A stretch of 38,947 bases of DNA from an uncultured Eubacteriales bacterium (GTDB lineage Bacteria > Bacillota > Clostridia > Oscillospirales > CAG-272): positions 1 through 38,947 of the forward strand of contig UQNQ01000015.1 of the NCBI GenBank assembly GCA_900542425.1, in the 5' to 3' direction. Of this stretch, positions 1 to 7,913 are shown piece by piece (the first letter of the stretch is position 1; every line of letters starts with the position of its first letter). The translations under genes were made by a program, and so were the position numbers. Under the pieces are notes generated by a model. It did no database searches. It saw nothing but the letters and a program-made list of their open reading frames with translations, and had not been told where the DNA came from.

Positions 1-5
1 CGATT

Positions 6-35
6 ATTCTATCACATCCACTCCCCTCTTGTCAA
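6..35 (-). promoter_or_regulatory. Strong sigma-A-type promoter reading out of the left edge
   Basis: On the minus strand TTGACA (30-35) is followed after 18 bp by TAGAAT (6-11), with an extended -10 TGA directly upstream of the hexamer. A-rich tracts at about 41-80 lie just upstream of the -35 and resemble an UP element. The gene it serves lies beyond the window, so its product is unknown. The -35 sits inside the short palindrome CTCTTGTCAAGAG (28-40). Confidence 0.6.
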
Positions 36-119
36 GAGAATTTTTAAAAAATTTTTCATTTTTTTCACATTTTTTATTTTTTCGCATATTCTATCTATAT
101 TCTCATAATTTTTCATGCG

Positions 120-150
120 AAAAAGGAGACGAACTTTTCATCCGTCTCCC
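120..150 (-). terminator. Intrinsic terminator of the antiporter operon
   Basis: Arms at 125-131 and 143-149 form a 7-bp perfect stem (GGAGACG/CGTCTCC). On the minus strand the stem is followed by five T residues (120-124). It lies about 20 bp past the antiporter stop codon. Confidence 0.75.
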
Positions 151-167
151 AAAAACAACAGGAAAAA

Positions 168-1370
168 TTATATTTCCGGACTGATTTCACCGGCTTTTTT
201 CAAAGAGATTTTGGTTAAAACAGGTCCTATAATTTCATATACGAGCGTAGCACAAAGAACCACCGCCTGAATTTTCGGTCCATACGCCTCCGGAAGTTCA
301 GCAACTGCGATCTGTGCCATGCCAACAGCAACACCCGCCTGCGGAAGAAGGGTAAAACCGAGATACTTTCGGACACTTGGCTCTGCTTTCACCATCGCAC
401 TGCCCGCCATGGCACCAAAATATTTTCCTACCGAGCGAGAAAGAATATAAAGCACGCCGAGAAGTCCGACGGTCGGAAGGATGGAAAGATCCAAATCCGC
501 ACCGGAGATAACAAAAAACAGCATAAACAACGGCGGCGTCCATCGGTCTGTGCCGTCAAGCACTTTCTCCACGTCTTTTCCGAGATTGGCGAGAACTGCA
601 CCAATCATCATACAAAGCAAGAGAGAAGAAAGATTGAGAAGCTCCGAGAGACCGACCCCAATCACTGTCGCAGTGACGCAAAGGCAAAGCCGATTCGCCC
701 TTGATTTAAAAAGACGCGTTCCAAGTGCAACAAGGACACCCAATCCAAAACCGATCAGTAAGGAAAGTCCAATTTCCATAAGCGGTTCCAAAAGCATGCT
801 TTGCACGGTAGGCTCTATACCGGAAGCAAGCGTCTGCGCGATCGCCATAAATACAGAAAAAATCATAAGCCCGATTGCATCATCTCCCGCGACAACGGGC
901 AAAAGTGTTTCTGTCAAAGGTCCGTGCGCTTTATACTGTCTTACGACAAGCAGCGTTGCGGCGGGAGCCGTCGCGGTCGCAATTGCCGACAGCGTAAAAA
1001 CAAGAGGAAGATAGTTTTCTCCGAAAGCACCGCAGAGTCCCGCAACAAGCAGCACCGCAAAAACAGCGACAACAGCACCGACCGCCTGGACAAGCGTAAT
1101 AACCGTCACCTTTTTTCCCAGCTTTTTCAGAGTATCCAGCTTGAATTCTCCTCCAATGGAAAATGCAATAAAGCCAAGCGCAACCGTAACAAGAATATCA
1201 AAGCTTTCCACCGCTTCCTTCCCGATAAAGCCCAACACACTCGGACCAATTAAAAGTCCTGCCAAAAGATAACCCGTCACATTCGGCAGTTTCACAAGTT
1301 TTACAATCCGCGTAAAAAGCAATCCCGCCGCCATCGCGACGCCGAGAGCAAGTAACGTATTCATTGTCAT
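168..1370 (-). CDS. CPA2-family cation:proton antiporter
   Basis: Predicted inner-membrane Na+(K+)/H+ antiporter of about 400 residues with around 12 hydrophobic segments and no soluble nucleotide-binding tail. Family features seen are the N-terminal KLPNVTGYLLAGLLIGP segment and a paired-acid GDDAIGLMIF motif mid-protein, which in this fold carries the transported ions. An open frame extends to a TTG at 1409, but that TTG has no Shine-Dalgarno and the preceding residues are hydrophilic. I therefore prefer the ATG at 1370 (MTMNTLLALG) or 1364. A GGAAAGG at 1401-1407 is separated from this ATG by a hairpin (1379-1400). It lies 139 bp downstream of the PII-like gene on the same strand and is followed by a terminator, so the two probably form one operon. 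Which cation it carries cannot be told from sequence. Confidence 0.88.
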   Translation of the reverse strand: MTMNTLLALGVAMAAGLLFTRIVKLVKLPNVTGYLLAGLLIGPSVLGFIGKEAVESFDILVTVALGFIAFSIGGEFKLDTLKKLGKKVTVITLVQAVGAVVAVFAVLLVAGLCGAFGENYLPLVFTLSAIATATAPAATLLVVRQYKAHGPLTETLLPVVAGDDAIGLMIFSVFMAIAQTLASGIEPTVQSMLLEPLMEIGLSLLIGFGLGVLVALGTRLFKSRANRLCLCVTATVIGVGLSELLNLSSLLLCMMIGAVLANLGKDVEKVLDGTDRWTPPLFMLFFVISGADLDLSILPTVGLLGVLYILSRSVGKYFGAMAGSAMVKAEPSVRKYLGFTLLPQAGVAVGMAQIAVAELPEAYGPKIQAVVLCATLVYEIIGPVLTKISLKKAGEISPEI

Positions 1371-1378
1371 ACAACATT

Positions 1379-1407
1379 CGATTTCGAAAAACCGAAATCG
1401 CCTTTCC
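1379..1407 (-). promoter_or_regulatory. Hairpin between SD-like GGAAAGG and the antiporter start
   Basis: On the minus strand GGAAAGG (1407-1401) is followed at once by CGATTTCG, a GTTTTT loop and CGAAATCG (1400-1379), a perfect 8-bp stem, and then 8 nt to the ATG at 1370. Unfolded, the SD-to-ATG spacing is about 30 nt. Folded, it becomes about 8 nt. The role in translation control is inference. Confidence 0.45.
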
Positions 1408-1509
1408 AAAAAATCAGAGAAAGTTCAGACAAAATGCCTTAAATTGTCCTTTTCTCCTAATCTATTCCCAAAGAAAATGGCTCCGGAAAACCAAGTTTCT
1501 TTTGGATTT

Positions 1510-1848
1510 TTATATAACTCCCTCCGCTTCCGACACCGGAACGGTAAAAGCGATTCCCACGTCTGGCTTCGACAGCCCTCCGGTTATCTCGTTTACAATT
1601 TTTTTGACGGATGCCAGTTGGTCGCTCTCCAAAAGAAGCAGAAGCGTTTTGTTGTTACCGCCGTCAGGGTGCAAATATTTCCGCAAAGAACCGAAAATGG
1701 GCGGAGGCTCCGTCATGTCATGTCCGACGTACTGGACGATTCCCATCGAATCATAGACCGTTCCCCCTTTGATTCCTTCCCGCATCAGTGCGGATATCAG
1801 CTTTGGCAGACATTCGGTTTTATTCAGAATCAGGATATAGAGCAGCAT
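1510..1848 (-). CDS. PII-like signalling protein
   Basis: A 112-residue protein with the compact alpha/beta ferredoxin-like layout and size of the PII superfamily. It opens with a strand-helix unit (LLYILILNKTECLPKLISALMREGIKGGTV), has a loop region around residues 35-60, and a second strand-helix (KTLLLLLESDQLASVKKIVNEI). It lacks the classical GlnB signature and the modifiable T-loop tyrosine context, so it is PII-like rather than GlnB/GlnK. The start is supported by AGGAGG six bases before the ATG. It has its own strong promoter and is followed by the antiporter gene. PII-like proteins often sit beside the transporter they control, so control of the antiporter by a small molecule is a reasonable inference. 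The ligand is unknown. A CutA-like or other PII-fold subfamily is the main alternative. Confidence 0.7.
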   Translation of the reverse strand: MLLYILILNKTECLPKLISALMREGIKGGTVYDSMGIVQYVGHDMTEPPPIFGSLRKYLHPDGGNNKTLLLLLESDQLASVKKIVNEITGGLSKPDVGIAFTVPVSEAEGVI

Positions 1849-1878
1849 CTTTATCCTCCTGCATCGTTATTTTTTTTG

Positions 1879-1907
1879 ATTATAGCACCGAGGGAAGAAC
1901 AAGTCAA
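1879..1907 (-). promoter_or_regulatory. Promoter of the PII-like/antiporter operon
   Basis: Minus strand TTGACT (1902-1907), 17 bp spacer, TATAAT (1879-1884), with TGC immediately before the -10. It starts transcription about 30 bp upstream of the PII-like ATG and diverges from the lplA promoter. Confidence 0.75.
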
Positions 1908-1911
1908 GATT

Positions 1912-1939
1912 TCAAGAGATTTTTCCGTAAATCTCTTGA
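1912..1939. promoter_or_regulatory. 11-bp inverted repeat between divergent promoters (operator candidate)
   Basis: Arm TCAAGAGATTT (1912-1922), 6-nt spacer TTCCGT, arm AAATCTCTTGA (1929-1939), perfectly complementary. The right arm overlaps the lplA -35 and the left arm lies 4 bp upstream of the PII-like -35. It is upstream of both predicted start sites, so it would act as DNA, not RNA. The TCTCTTGA half-site also occurs at the left-edge promoter (32-39). Confidence 0.55.
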
Positions 1940-1964
1940 TGACGGAATGGATTTGTGATACAAT
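1936..1964 (+). promoter_or_regulatory. lplA promoter
   Basis: TTGATG (1936-1941), 17 bp, TACAAT (1959-1964), with TGA extending the -10. It lies about 50 bp before the lplA start. Confidence 0.65.
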
Positions 1965-2012
1965 GATTTTTGTATGAAGTAAAGATATCGGTACAGAAAA
2001 AGGAGAGATGTC

Positions 2013-3044
2013 ATGCTGCTTTTGAGAAATGACCTCACGGAGCCATTTCGGAACATGGCGGCGGAGGAATTTTTGCTTATGAAAGCAGAACAGCCCTGCG
2101 TGATGCTGTGGAGAAATGCGCCCGCTGTCATTATCGGAAAAAACCAGGATGCACGTGCCGAGGTAGATTTTTCTTTTGCCGAACGCCACGGGATTAAAAT
2201 CGTGCGCCGACTCACCGGCGGCGGCGCGGTTTTTCATGATACCGGAAATATCAATTATACCTTTGTTGTTCCGGATGGAAACGAGCTTGATTTTTCTGTT
2301 TTCACAAAGCCCGTCATAGACGCACTTGCGGAGCTTGGCGTCAGAATCACCACGTCCGGACGCAATGACCTTGTCACCGTACCGGACGCTAAGAAATGCT
2401 CCGGAACCGCCCGGTATATATATAATAGGAAAACCTCAGACGGAAACATTCGAAAAATTCTCTTGCACCACGGAACGCTGCTGTTCTCCGCCGATCTCAC
2501 TTCTTTATCCGGTGTTCTGACGCCGGACAGAGCAAAGCTTACATCCAAAGGAATTCAAAGCGTAAAAAGCCGAGTCGTCAATTTAAAAGAGCTGCTTCCG
2601 CCTGCATATGACGGGATGACCGCAGAGGACTTCAAGCATTATCTGGAGGATTATTTTATCCGGAACGGAGCCATACCGCACGAATTTACACCGGAAGACC
2701 GCATGACAATCGAACGGCTTGCAGCGGAAAAATATGAAACCGACGCATGGTTGTTCGGGCGATTCGGAAACGGAAAACAAACGCAAAGCCGGCGCTTTGA
2801 CTTCGGAACCGTCACGGTTTCCTTGCAAAAAACCGAAAATAGAATTGAGAAAATTGTTTTTTCTGGGGATTTTTTCGGAGATGCTGATATTTCCGAACTG
2901 GAAAGACTCCTCACGGACATTCCTCTTGACGCGGAAATCCTTGAGAACGTACTGGGTACGGTCAACATATCCCGTTATATGACAGGTGCCACAGCATCGG
3001 AAATCACGGAACTGATCTTGGGCGCCGCATCAGCAAGCGGGTGA
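2013..3044 (+). CDS. lplA: Lipoate-protein ligase A
   Basis: Activates lipoate with ATP to lipoyl-AMP and transfers it to the lysine of E2 or GcvH proteins in the cytoplasm. At 343 residues it has both the catalytic domain and the C-terminal accessory domain typical of full LplA. Key motifs are RRLTGGGAVFHD (residues 65-76), which holds the lipoyl-adenylate, then GRND (116-119) and the KKCSGTA segment with the conserved catalytic-site lysine at about 127-128. The start has GGAGA seven bases upstream. It is monocistronic by appearance and diverges from the PII-like operon across a shared palindrome. No lipoylated enzyme gene is nearby in the window, so its client is not visible. The family call is firm; activity on octanoate instead of lipoate is possible. 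Confidence 0.93.
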   Translation: MLLLRNDLTEPFRNMAAEEFLLMKAEQPCVMLWRNAPAVIIGKNQDARAEVDFSFAERHGIKIVRRLTGGGAVFHDTGNINYTFVVPDGNELDFSVFTKPVIDALAELGVRITTSGRNDLVTVPDAKKCSGTARYIYNRKTSDGNIRKILLHHGTLLFSADLTSLSGVLTPDRAKLTSKGIQSVKSRVVNLKELLPPAYDGMTAEDFKHYLEDYFIRNGAIPHEFTPEDRMTIERLAAEKYETDAWLFGRFGNGKQTQSRRFDFGTVTVSLQKTENRIEKIVFSGDFFGDADISELERLLTDIPLDAEILENVLGTVNISRYMTGATASEITELILGAASASG

Positions 3045-3072
3045 ATTTTTCCATACCGAAAATCTCATTATG

Positions 3073-3111
3073 ACGATATATCGTTTTAATTTCATTTGGT
3101 TTCAATATAAT
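3073..3111 (+). promoter_or_regulatory. Possible promoter and 12-bp palindrome before the M18 peptidase
   Basis: A good -10 TATAAT (3106-3111) has only a poor -35 (GTTTTA, 3083-3088). The perfect palindrome ACGATATATCGT (3073-3084) overlaps the start of the -35. This fits an activator or repressor site, but the evidence is thin. Confidence 0.35.
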
Positions 3112-3146
3112 GTAGGATAGCCTATATACCAAGAAAGGAACTTGAT

Positions 3147-4433
3147 ATGAAAACAAAAAAGCAGTATGCAAAAGACCTGTTAAAATTTTTGGATAACTCG
3201 CCGACCGCTTTTCAGGCGACCGATGAGCTTTCCGCCATGCTGGATGCGTCCGGTGCCGTTCGGCTCAACGAATGTGACGCATGGCAAATCGAAAAAAATA
3301 AATCCTATTATTTTACAAAAGAAGGTACGCAATGTGCAGCGTTCCGTATCTGCGGCGACCCGCGCGAAACCGGCTTCCGTATCGGTGCGGCACATCAGGA
3401 TTCTCCAGGCTTCCGCATCAAAACCGTTCCTTCCAAAGTGGAATGCGGTATTGAGCGTCTCACACTTGAGTCTTACGGCGGACTCATTATCCATGGATGG
3501 CTTGACCGCCCGCTTGCCCTCGCGGGACGTGTCTTTGTAAAAGATGAAAACGGAGAGGCAAAACCCGTTAACGTCAACATCAAAAAGCCAATGATTATCC
3601 TGCCGAGCGCTGCAATTCATGTTGTACGCGATGTCAACGAAAACGGAAAATTCAACGTACAGACAGATCTCCTTCCCTTTTTTGCGCAGAACCGTGATGG
3701 AAAACCGAAATTTCTTTCTTTCCTTGCCAAATACATAGGCGTTTCCGAGAAGGATATTTTAAGCTTCGAACTCGCACCGTATGATGCCGAAGCCGGTTGC
3801 TTTATCGGGGCGAATGATGAATTTATTTCTGTCCCAAGACTTGACGATGCCGCCATGTCCCATGATATGATGGCCGGCTTTATTGAAGGGGAAGAGGATT
3901 GCGGCATTTCCGATATCGCCGTCGCCTTTGACCATGAAGAAATCGGCTCGAACTCCAACCGCGGCGCCAAAAGCAATACCATTCTTCAAATTGTCGACCG
4001 TATTTGCGAAAAGCTTGGCTATCATGCGGAAGATAAATACCGCGCACTTTCCAAAACCATCGTATTTTCCGCGGATATGGCGCATGCAACCCATCCCTCC
4101 TACCAAGCAAAGCATGAAATGGCGCTTCCTGTATACCTGAACGGCGGTCCTGTTCTGAAGCTTGCCTATACGCAATCTTATGCGACCTCTCCGCGCGGAA
4201 CAGCTTTCTTTAAGCTTCTTTGTGAAAAAAATAATATTCCCTATCAGATTTTCAACAATCGCAGCGACGCGCGCGGCGGCGGGACAATCGGGCCCGGCAT
4301 TTCCGCGGATTACGGTGTGATGACCGTAGATATCGGCAATCCGATGCTCTCCATGCACGCGGTGCGCGAGCTTGGCGGAACAGATGACAGCTATTATATG
4401 ACGAAGCTTTACGCCGCTTTCTTCAAAGGATAA
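3147..4433 (+). CDS. M18-family metallo-aminopeptidase
   Basis: Cytoplasmic dinuclear zinc aminopeptidase of 428 residues, the normal length for bacterial M18 enzymes. These remove acidic or neutral N-terminal residues from peptides. Visible metal/catalytic motifs are AAHQDSPG (81-88, His83 and Asp85), VPRLDDAAMSH (from about 229), DHEEIGS (262-268, catalytic and metal glutamates), FSADMAHA, and the C-terminal SMHAVRELGGTDD. The start has AAAGGA about seven bases before the ATG. It follows lplA by 100 bp with its own possible promoter. It is probably a peptide-salvage housekeeping enzyme; substrate preference cannot be read from the sequence. Confidence 0.92.
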   Translation: MKTKKQYAKDLLKFLDNSPTAFQATDELSAMLDASGAVRLNECDAWQIEKNKSYYFTKEGTQCAAFRICGDPRETGFRIGAAHQDSPGFRIKTVPSKVECGIERLTLESYGGLIIHGWLDRPLALAGRVFVKDENGEAKPVNVNIKKPMIILPSAAIHVVRDVNENGKFNVQTDLLPFFAQNRDGKPKFLSFLAKYIGVSEKDILSFELAPYDAEAGCFIGANDEFISVPRLDDAAMSHDMMAGFIEGEEDCGISDIAVAFDHEEIGSNSNRGAKSNTILQIVDRICEKLGYHAEDKYRALSKTIVFSADMAHATHPSYQAKHEMALPVYLNGGPVLKLAYTQSYATSPRGTAFFKLLCEKNNIPYQIFNNRSDARGGGTIGPGISADYGVMTVDIGNPMLSMHAVRELGGTDDSYYMTKLYAAFFKG

Positions 4434-4689
4434 CGTCTGAAAATGCTCAAATCTTTGGCTTGTCCTCTCGCGGGAAAGCTACTTTGCGACGAAAACACAT
4501 GAAACTCCAGAAGATAGCGTTCGGACACCTGCCAGATTTTCTGTCAGAATAAAAAAGTCAATTACCTTTGCAAAAACTTTCCGTCAGAAGATACCGCCAT
4601 TTTGCTTTTGTCTTCTGAATCCTCTACTTCCCTTTTCCCACGAAACTTTTTGCTAGCTTTTGCACAAAAAATATGGAAGGAGACGCATT
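4434..4689. other. Gene-free gap before ygiQ
   Basis: 256 bp with no convincing gene or promoter. An 8-bp inverted repeat TCAGAAGA/TCTTCTGA (4584-4591 and 4611-4618, 19-nt loop) lies in the middle. Short open frames here lack a Shine-Dalgarno. Confidence 0.4.
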
Positions 4690-6621
4690 ATGGCCTTTCT
4701 GCCGATTACAAGAGAAGAAATGGAAGCGCGCGGTTGGGATGCGCCGGATATCGTCGTCGTTACAGGAGACGCATATGTGGATCATCCGAGTTTCGGCACG
4801 GCAATCGTTTCGCGCGTGCTGGAGTCGGAAGGGTTTCGTGTCTGCATTTTACCTCAGCCTCAGAGCGATGCGGATTATATGCGCTTCGGCAGACCACGCC
4901 TTGCCTTTTTCGTCAATGGCGGTAATATCGACTCGATGGTCGCGCATTACACTGCAGCAAAGCGGAAACGGCACGACGATTATTACACCGCCGGTGGCAA
5001 AGCCGGACGACGTCCGGATCGCGCCGTCATTGTTTATTGCCATGCCATTCGCAGACTTTTCGGTGATATTCCGCTCTGTATCGGAGGATTGGAAGCCTCT
5101 TTGCGTCGATTTGCTCATTACGACTATTGGGACGACGCTGTTCGTCCTTCCATCCTCATCGATTCTGGCGCAGATCTCCTCATGTTCGGAATGGGGGAAC
5201 ATCAAGTAACGGAGATTGCGCATCGGCTCGCAGACGGCGAACCGATTTTCTCCCTGCATGATATCCGCGGTACCGCATATGCTGTTCCGACAAACGAATA
5301 TCGATACATTCCAGGTTCGGTGGAATGTCCTTCTTTTGACGAAGTAAAGGCAAAAACCCCGGCGGGATATCTCGCTTATGCCCGTTCTTGCCGTATAGAA
5401 CAGGATGAGCATGACGCCGTGCGAGGAAAAACCGTTATCCAGCGGCATGGAAACCGGATTGTCGTACAAAATCCTCCGTCTCCGCCGCTTGAAACGGAGG
5501 AGCTCGACCGCGTATACGAGCTTCCCTATGAACGAAACTATCACCCTTCCTATGAATCGGAGGGCGGAGTTCCTGCCATTGAAGAAGTGAAATTTTCCGT
5601 TACTCATGTACGCGGATGCTTTGGAGCCTGTAATTTCTGTTCGATTGCCTATCATCAAGGGCGATGTGTCACGACACGAAGCGAAGATTCGGTCGTGCGC
5701 GAGGCGGAAGCCCTTACAAAGCTGCCGGATTTTAAAGGTTATATCCACGACGTCGGCGGTCCGACCGCGAATTTCCGGCATCCTTCCTGCGAAGGACAGG
5801 AAAAGCGCGGTATGTGTAAAGGAAAAAAGTGCCTTGCCCCTGAACCGTGTAAAAATCTTGTCGTTGATCACAGTGAATACCTGCATCTGCTGCGCCGTCT
5901 TCGCGCAATCCCGGGTGTAAAAAAAGTATTTATCCGATCCGGTATCCGTTTTGATTATTTGATTCTGGACAAAAATGAAGAATTTTTTAAAGAGCTTGTT
6001 CGATATCACGTAAGCGGCCAACTCAAGGTCGCTCCAGAGCATTGCTCCGACGCCGTGCTTACCGCAATGGGAAAACCGAAAATCGCCGTCTATGAAAGAT
6101 TCCGTAGGCGTTTTTATGAACTGACCAAAAGCATGAATAAAAAACAATACCTTGTGCCGTATCTGATGTCTTCCCATCCGGGAAGCACGCTTTCCGACGC
6201 CATTGAACTTGCCCTTTTCCTGAAAAAAGAAGGGCTGCATCCCGAACAGGTACAGGATTTTTATCCGACACCAGGGACCATTTCGACCTGTATGTTCTAT
6301 ACAGGACTGGATCCTTATACGGAAAAACCGATTTTCGTACCAAAAACAAAAGCGGAAAAAGCCGAGCAACGTGCGCTTTTGCAATATTTCCGCCCAGAAA
6401 ACCGACAAATCGTCATCTCCGCCCTACGACGAGCGGGACGATCCGATCTCATCGGAAACAGTCCGGATTGTCTTGTCCGTCCCAATATCTCTCCGGTAAA
6501 AAGAAGCTCGGACAGTCGAAGACAACCGGAAAAAAAGCACGAAAAAACCGGACAAGGTGCTATGGGGTCCCATAGCAAAAAGTCAAGCAAACAGCAAAAA
6601 ATATACAAGAAAAAGAAATAA
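4690..6621 (+). CDS. YgiQ-family radical SAM protein
   Basis: A large radical S-adenosylmethionine protein of 643 residues from the chosen start. An upstream in-frame ATG at 4660 exists, but GGAAGGAG sits eight bases before the ATG at 4690, and MAFLPITREEMEARGWD is the family's typical beginning. An N-terminal cobalamin-binding-like region is followed by the radical SAM core with Cys310-x3-Cys314-x2-Cys317 in RGCFGACNFCS, which binds the 4Fe-4S cluster. A conserved C-terminal part (PTPGTISTCMFYTGLDPYT) follows, then a lysine/serine-rich basic tail in the last 40 residues. The biochemical reaction of the family is not established. It ends 20 bp before the galactokinase gene and is likely cotranscribed with it. 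A 9-bp inverted repeat lies in the tail (6558-6577). Confidence 0.9.
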   Translation: MAFLPITREEMEARGWDAPDIVVVTGDAYVDHPSFGTAIVSRVLESEGFRVCILPQPQSDADYMRFGRPRLAFFVNGGNIDSMVAHYTAAKRKRHDDYYTAGGKAGRRPDRAVIVYCHAIRRLFGDIPLCIGGLEASLRRFAHYDYWDDAVRPSILIDSGADLLMFGMGEHQVTEIAHRLADGEPIFSLHDIRGTAYAVPTNEYRYIPGSVECPSFDEVKAKTPAGYLAYARSCRIEQDEHDAVRGKTVIQRHGNRIVVQNPPSPPLETEELDRVYELPYERNYHPSYESEGGVPAIEEVKFSVTHVRGCFGACNFCSIAYHQGRCVTTRSEDSVVREAEALTKLPDFKGYIHDVGGPTANFRHPSCEGQEKRGMCKGKKCLAPEPCKNLVVDHSEYLHLLRRLRAIPGVKKVFIRSGIRFDYLILDKNEEFFKELVRYHVSGQLKVAPEHCSDAVLTAMGKPKIAVYERFRRRFYELTKSMNKKQYLVPYLMSSHPGSTLSDAIELALFLKKEGLHPEQVQDFYPTPGTISTCMFYTGLDPYTEKPIFVPKTKAEKAEQRALLQYFRPENRQIVISALRRAGRSDLIGNSPDCLVRPNISPVKRSSDSRRQPEKKHEKTGQGAMGSHSKKSSKQQKIYKKKK

Positions 6622-6641
6622 ACCGCAGGAGAACATACGTC

Positions 6642-7913
6642 ATGTTTAACAGAGAAGAATTTTTCAAAAAAGCTGCGCCTATATTGGAGAAGCTCTATGC
6701 CGGACGGAATATGGACGCAGTAAAAGAAAGGTATGTCAAAGCAATAGATGAATTTGAGGCTCTCTACGGAGAAGCTGACGCGCTTTCCGTTTTTTCTGTT
6801 GCGGGACGCAGCGAAATCTGCGGCAATCATACCGATCACAATTGCGGCAAAGTCCTTGCTGCCTCTATTGATCTCGATATTATCGCCGTTGCCGCAAAAT
6901 CCAAAGATGCCGTCGTCCGTGTGAAAAGCGCCGGCTTTCCGGAGGATATCGTTGATATCTCTTCGCTTTCTCCCGTAGAAGCAGAAAAAGGCAAGTCTCA
7001 GGCACTGATTCGCGGCGTATGCGACGGTTTTGTCAAACGAGAATATACCATAGGCGGCTTCTCCGCCTATACGACCTCCGATATTCTCGGCGGATCCGGA
7101 CTTTCTTCCTCGGCCGCATTCGAAGACATGATCGGAACGATTTTAAATTTCTTTTATAATGAGGGAAAAATCGGATATATTGAGCTTTCCCAGATTTCAC
7201 AGTATTCGGAAAACGTCCATTTCGGAAAACCGTGCGGTCTTATGGATCAGATTGCCTGTGCTGCCGGAGGCTTCGTTTACATCGATTTTGAGGATCCGTC
7301 GTCGCCGAAAACTTCTCGGGTAGATTTCGATCTTGCAGGACACGGTTATTCTCTGTGCATCGTCAATACCGGCGGCTCTCATGCGAATCTTACGGACGAT
7401 TATGCAGCAGTCCCTGCCGAAATGAAACAGGTCGCTTCCTTTTTCGGAAAGCCCGTTCTTCGCGGGATTTCCAAAGATGAACTTGTGAAAAACATGGCCG
7501 CGCTTCGCAAAAGCACAGGGGACCGTGCGATTTTGCGTTCTCTGCATTTTATAAACGAAAACGTAAGGGTAGACTGCCTTATGCAAGCTTTAAAAGACGG
7601 TAAGATTCCGGAGTTTCTCTCTATCATTCAAGAATCCGGCCGTTCCAGTGCAGAACTTTTGCAAAACTATTATTCCCCAAAAGCGCCGGAAGAACAGGGT
7701 ATTTCCCTTGCCTGCGCCATAGCGGCAGATCTGTTAGGCCCCACAGGTGCATGGCGTGTTCATGGAGGAGGCTTTGCCGGAACCATGCAGGCGTTTGTTC
7801 CTCAGGAAAAGCTTCCTATCTTTGTTTGCTCTATGGAAACCGTATTTGGGAAGGGTTCTGTCACAGAGCTTTCTGTCCGTCCGCTCGGAGCGGTTTGCGT
7901 ATATCATGGATAA
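6642..7913 (+). CDS. galK: Galactokinase (GHMP kinase)
   Basis: ATP-dependent phosphorylation of alpha-D-galactose to galactose-1-phosphate, the entry to the Leloir pathway. The 423 residues begin with a galactokinase signature at 55-70 (GRSEICGNHTDHNCGK; Gly-Asn-His replaces the usual Gly-Glu-His), followed by the GHMP phosphate-binding loop GGSGLSSSAAFE (from residue 150) and a C-terminal HGGGFAGTMQAF motif. The length is slightly over the usual 380-400. The start has AGGAG nine bases upstream. No galE, galT or sugar transporter is adjacent, so it is a stand-alone kinase here. Its stop overlaps the start of the next gene by 8 bp (ATGGATAA), implying translational coupling. A relative acting on another sugar, such as N-acetylgalactosamine, cannot be excluded. 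Confidence 0.87.
   Translation: MFNREEFFKKAAPILEKLYAGRNMDAVKERYVKAIDEFEALYGEADALSVFSVAGRSEICGNHTDHNCGKVLAASIDLDIIAVAAKSKDAVVRVKSAGFPEDIVDISSLSPVEAEKGKSQALIRGVCDGFVKREYTIGGFSAYTTSDILGGSGLSSSAAFEDMIGTILNFFYNEGKIGYIELSQISQYSENVHFGKPCGLMDQIACAAGGFVYIDFEDPSSPKTSRVDFDLAGHGYSLCIVNTGGSHANLTDDYAAVPAEMKQVASFFGKPVLRGISKDELVKNMAALRKSTGDRAILRSLHFINENVRVDCLMQALKDGKIPEFLSIIQESGRSSAELLQNYYSPKAPEEQGISLACAIAADLLGPTGAWRVHGGGFAGTMQAFVPQEKLPIFVCSMETVFGKGSVTELSVRPLGAVCVYHG

Noticed and set aside
61..69. DnaA-box match TTTTTCACA near the left edge
   Set aside because: A single degenerate match in T-rich DNA, 27 kb from dnaA, with no cluster; expected by chance.
168..1409. TTG start of the antiporter frame at 1409
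   Set aside because: No Shine-Dalgarno before it, and the 13 extra residues would be coded by the hairpin region. The GGAAAGG lies after this TTG, not before it.
4849..6408. 519-codon open frame on the minus strand
   Set aside because: It is fully antisense to ygiQ, has no ribosome site and reads as an atypical His/Phe/Arg/Ser-rich protein. The sense frame has clear radical SAM motifs.
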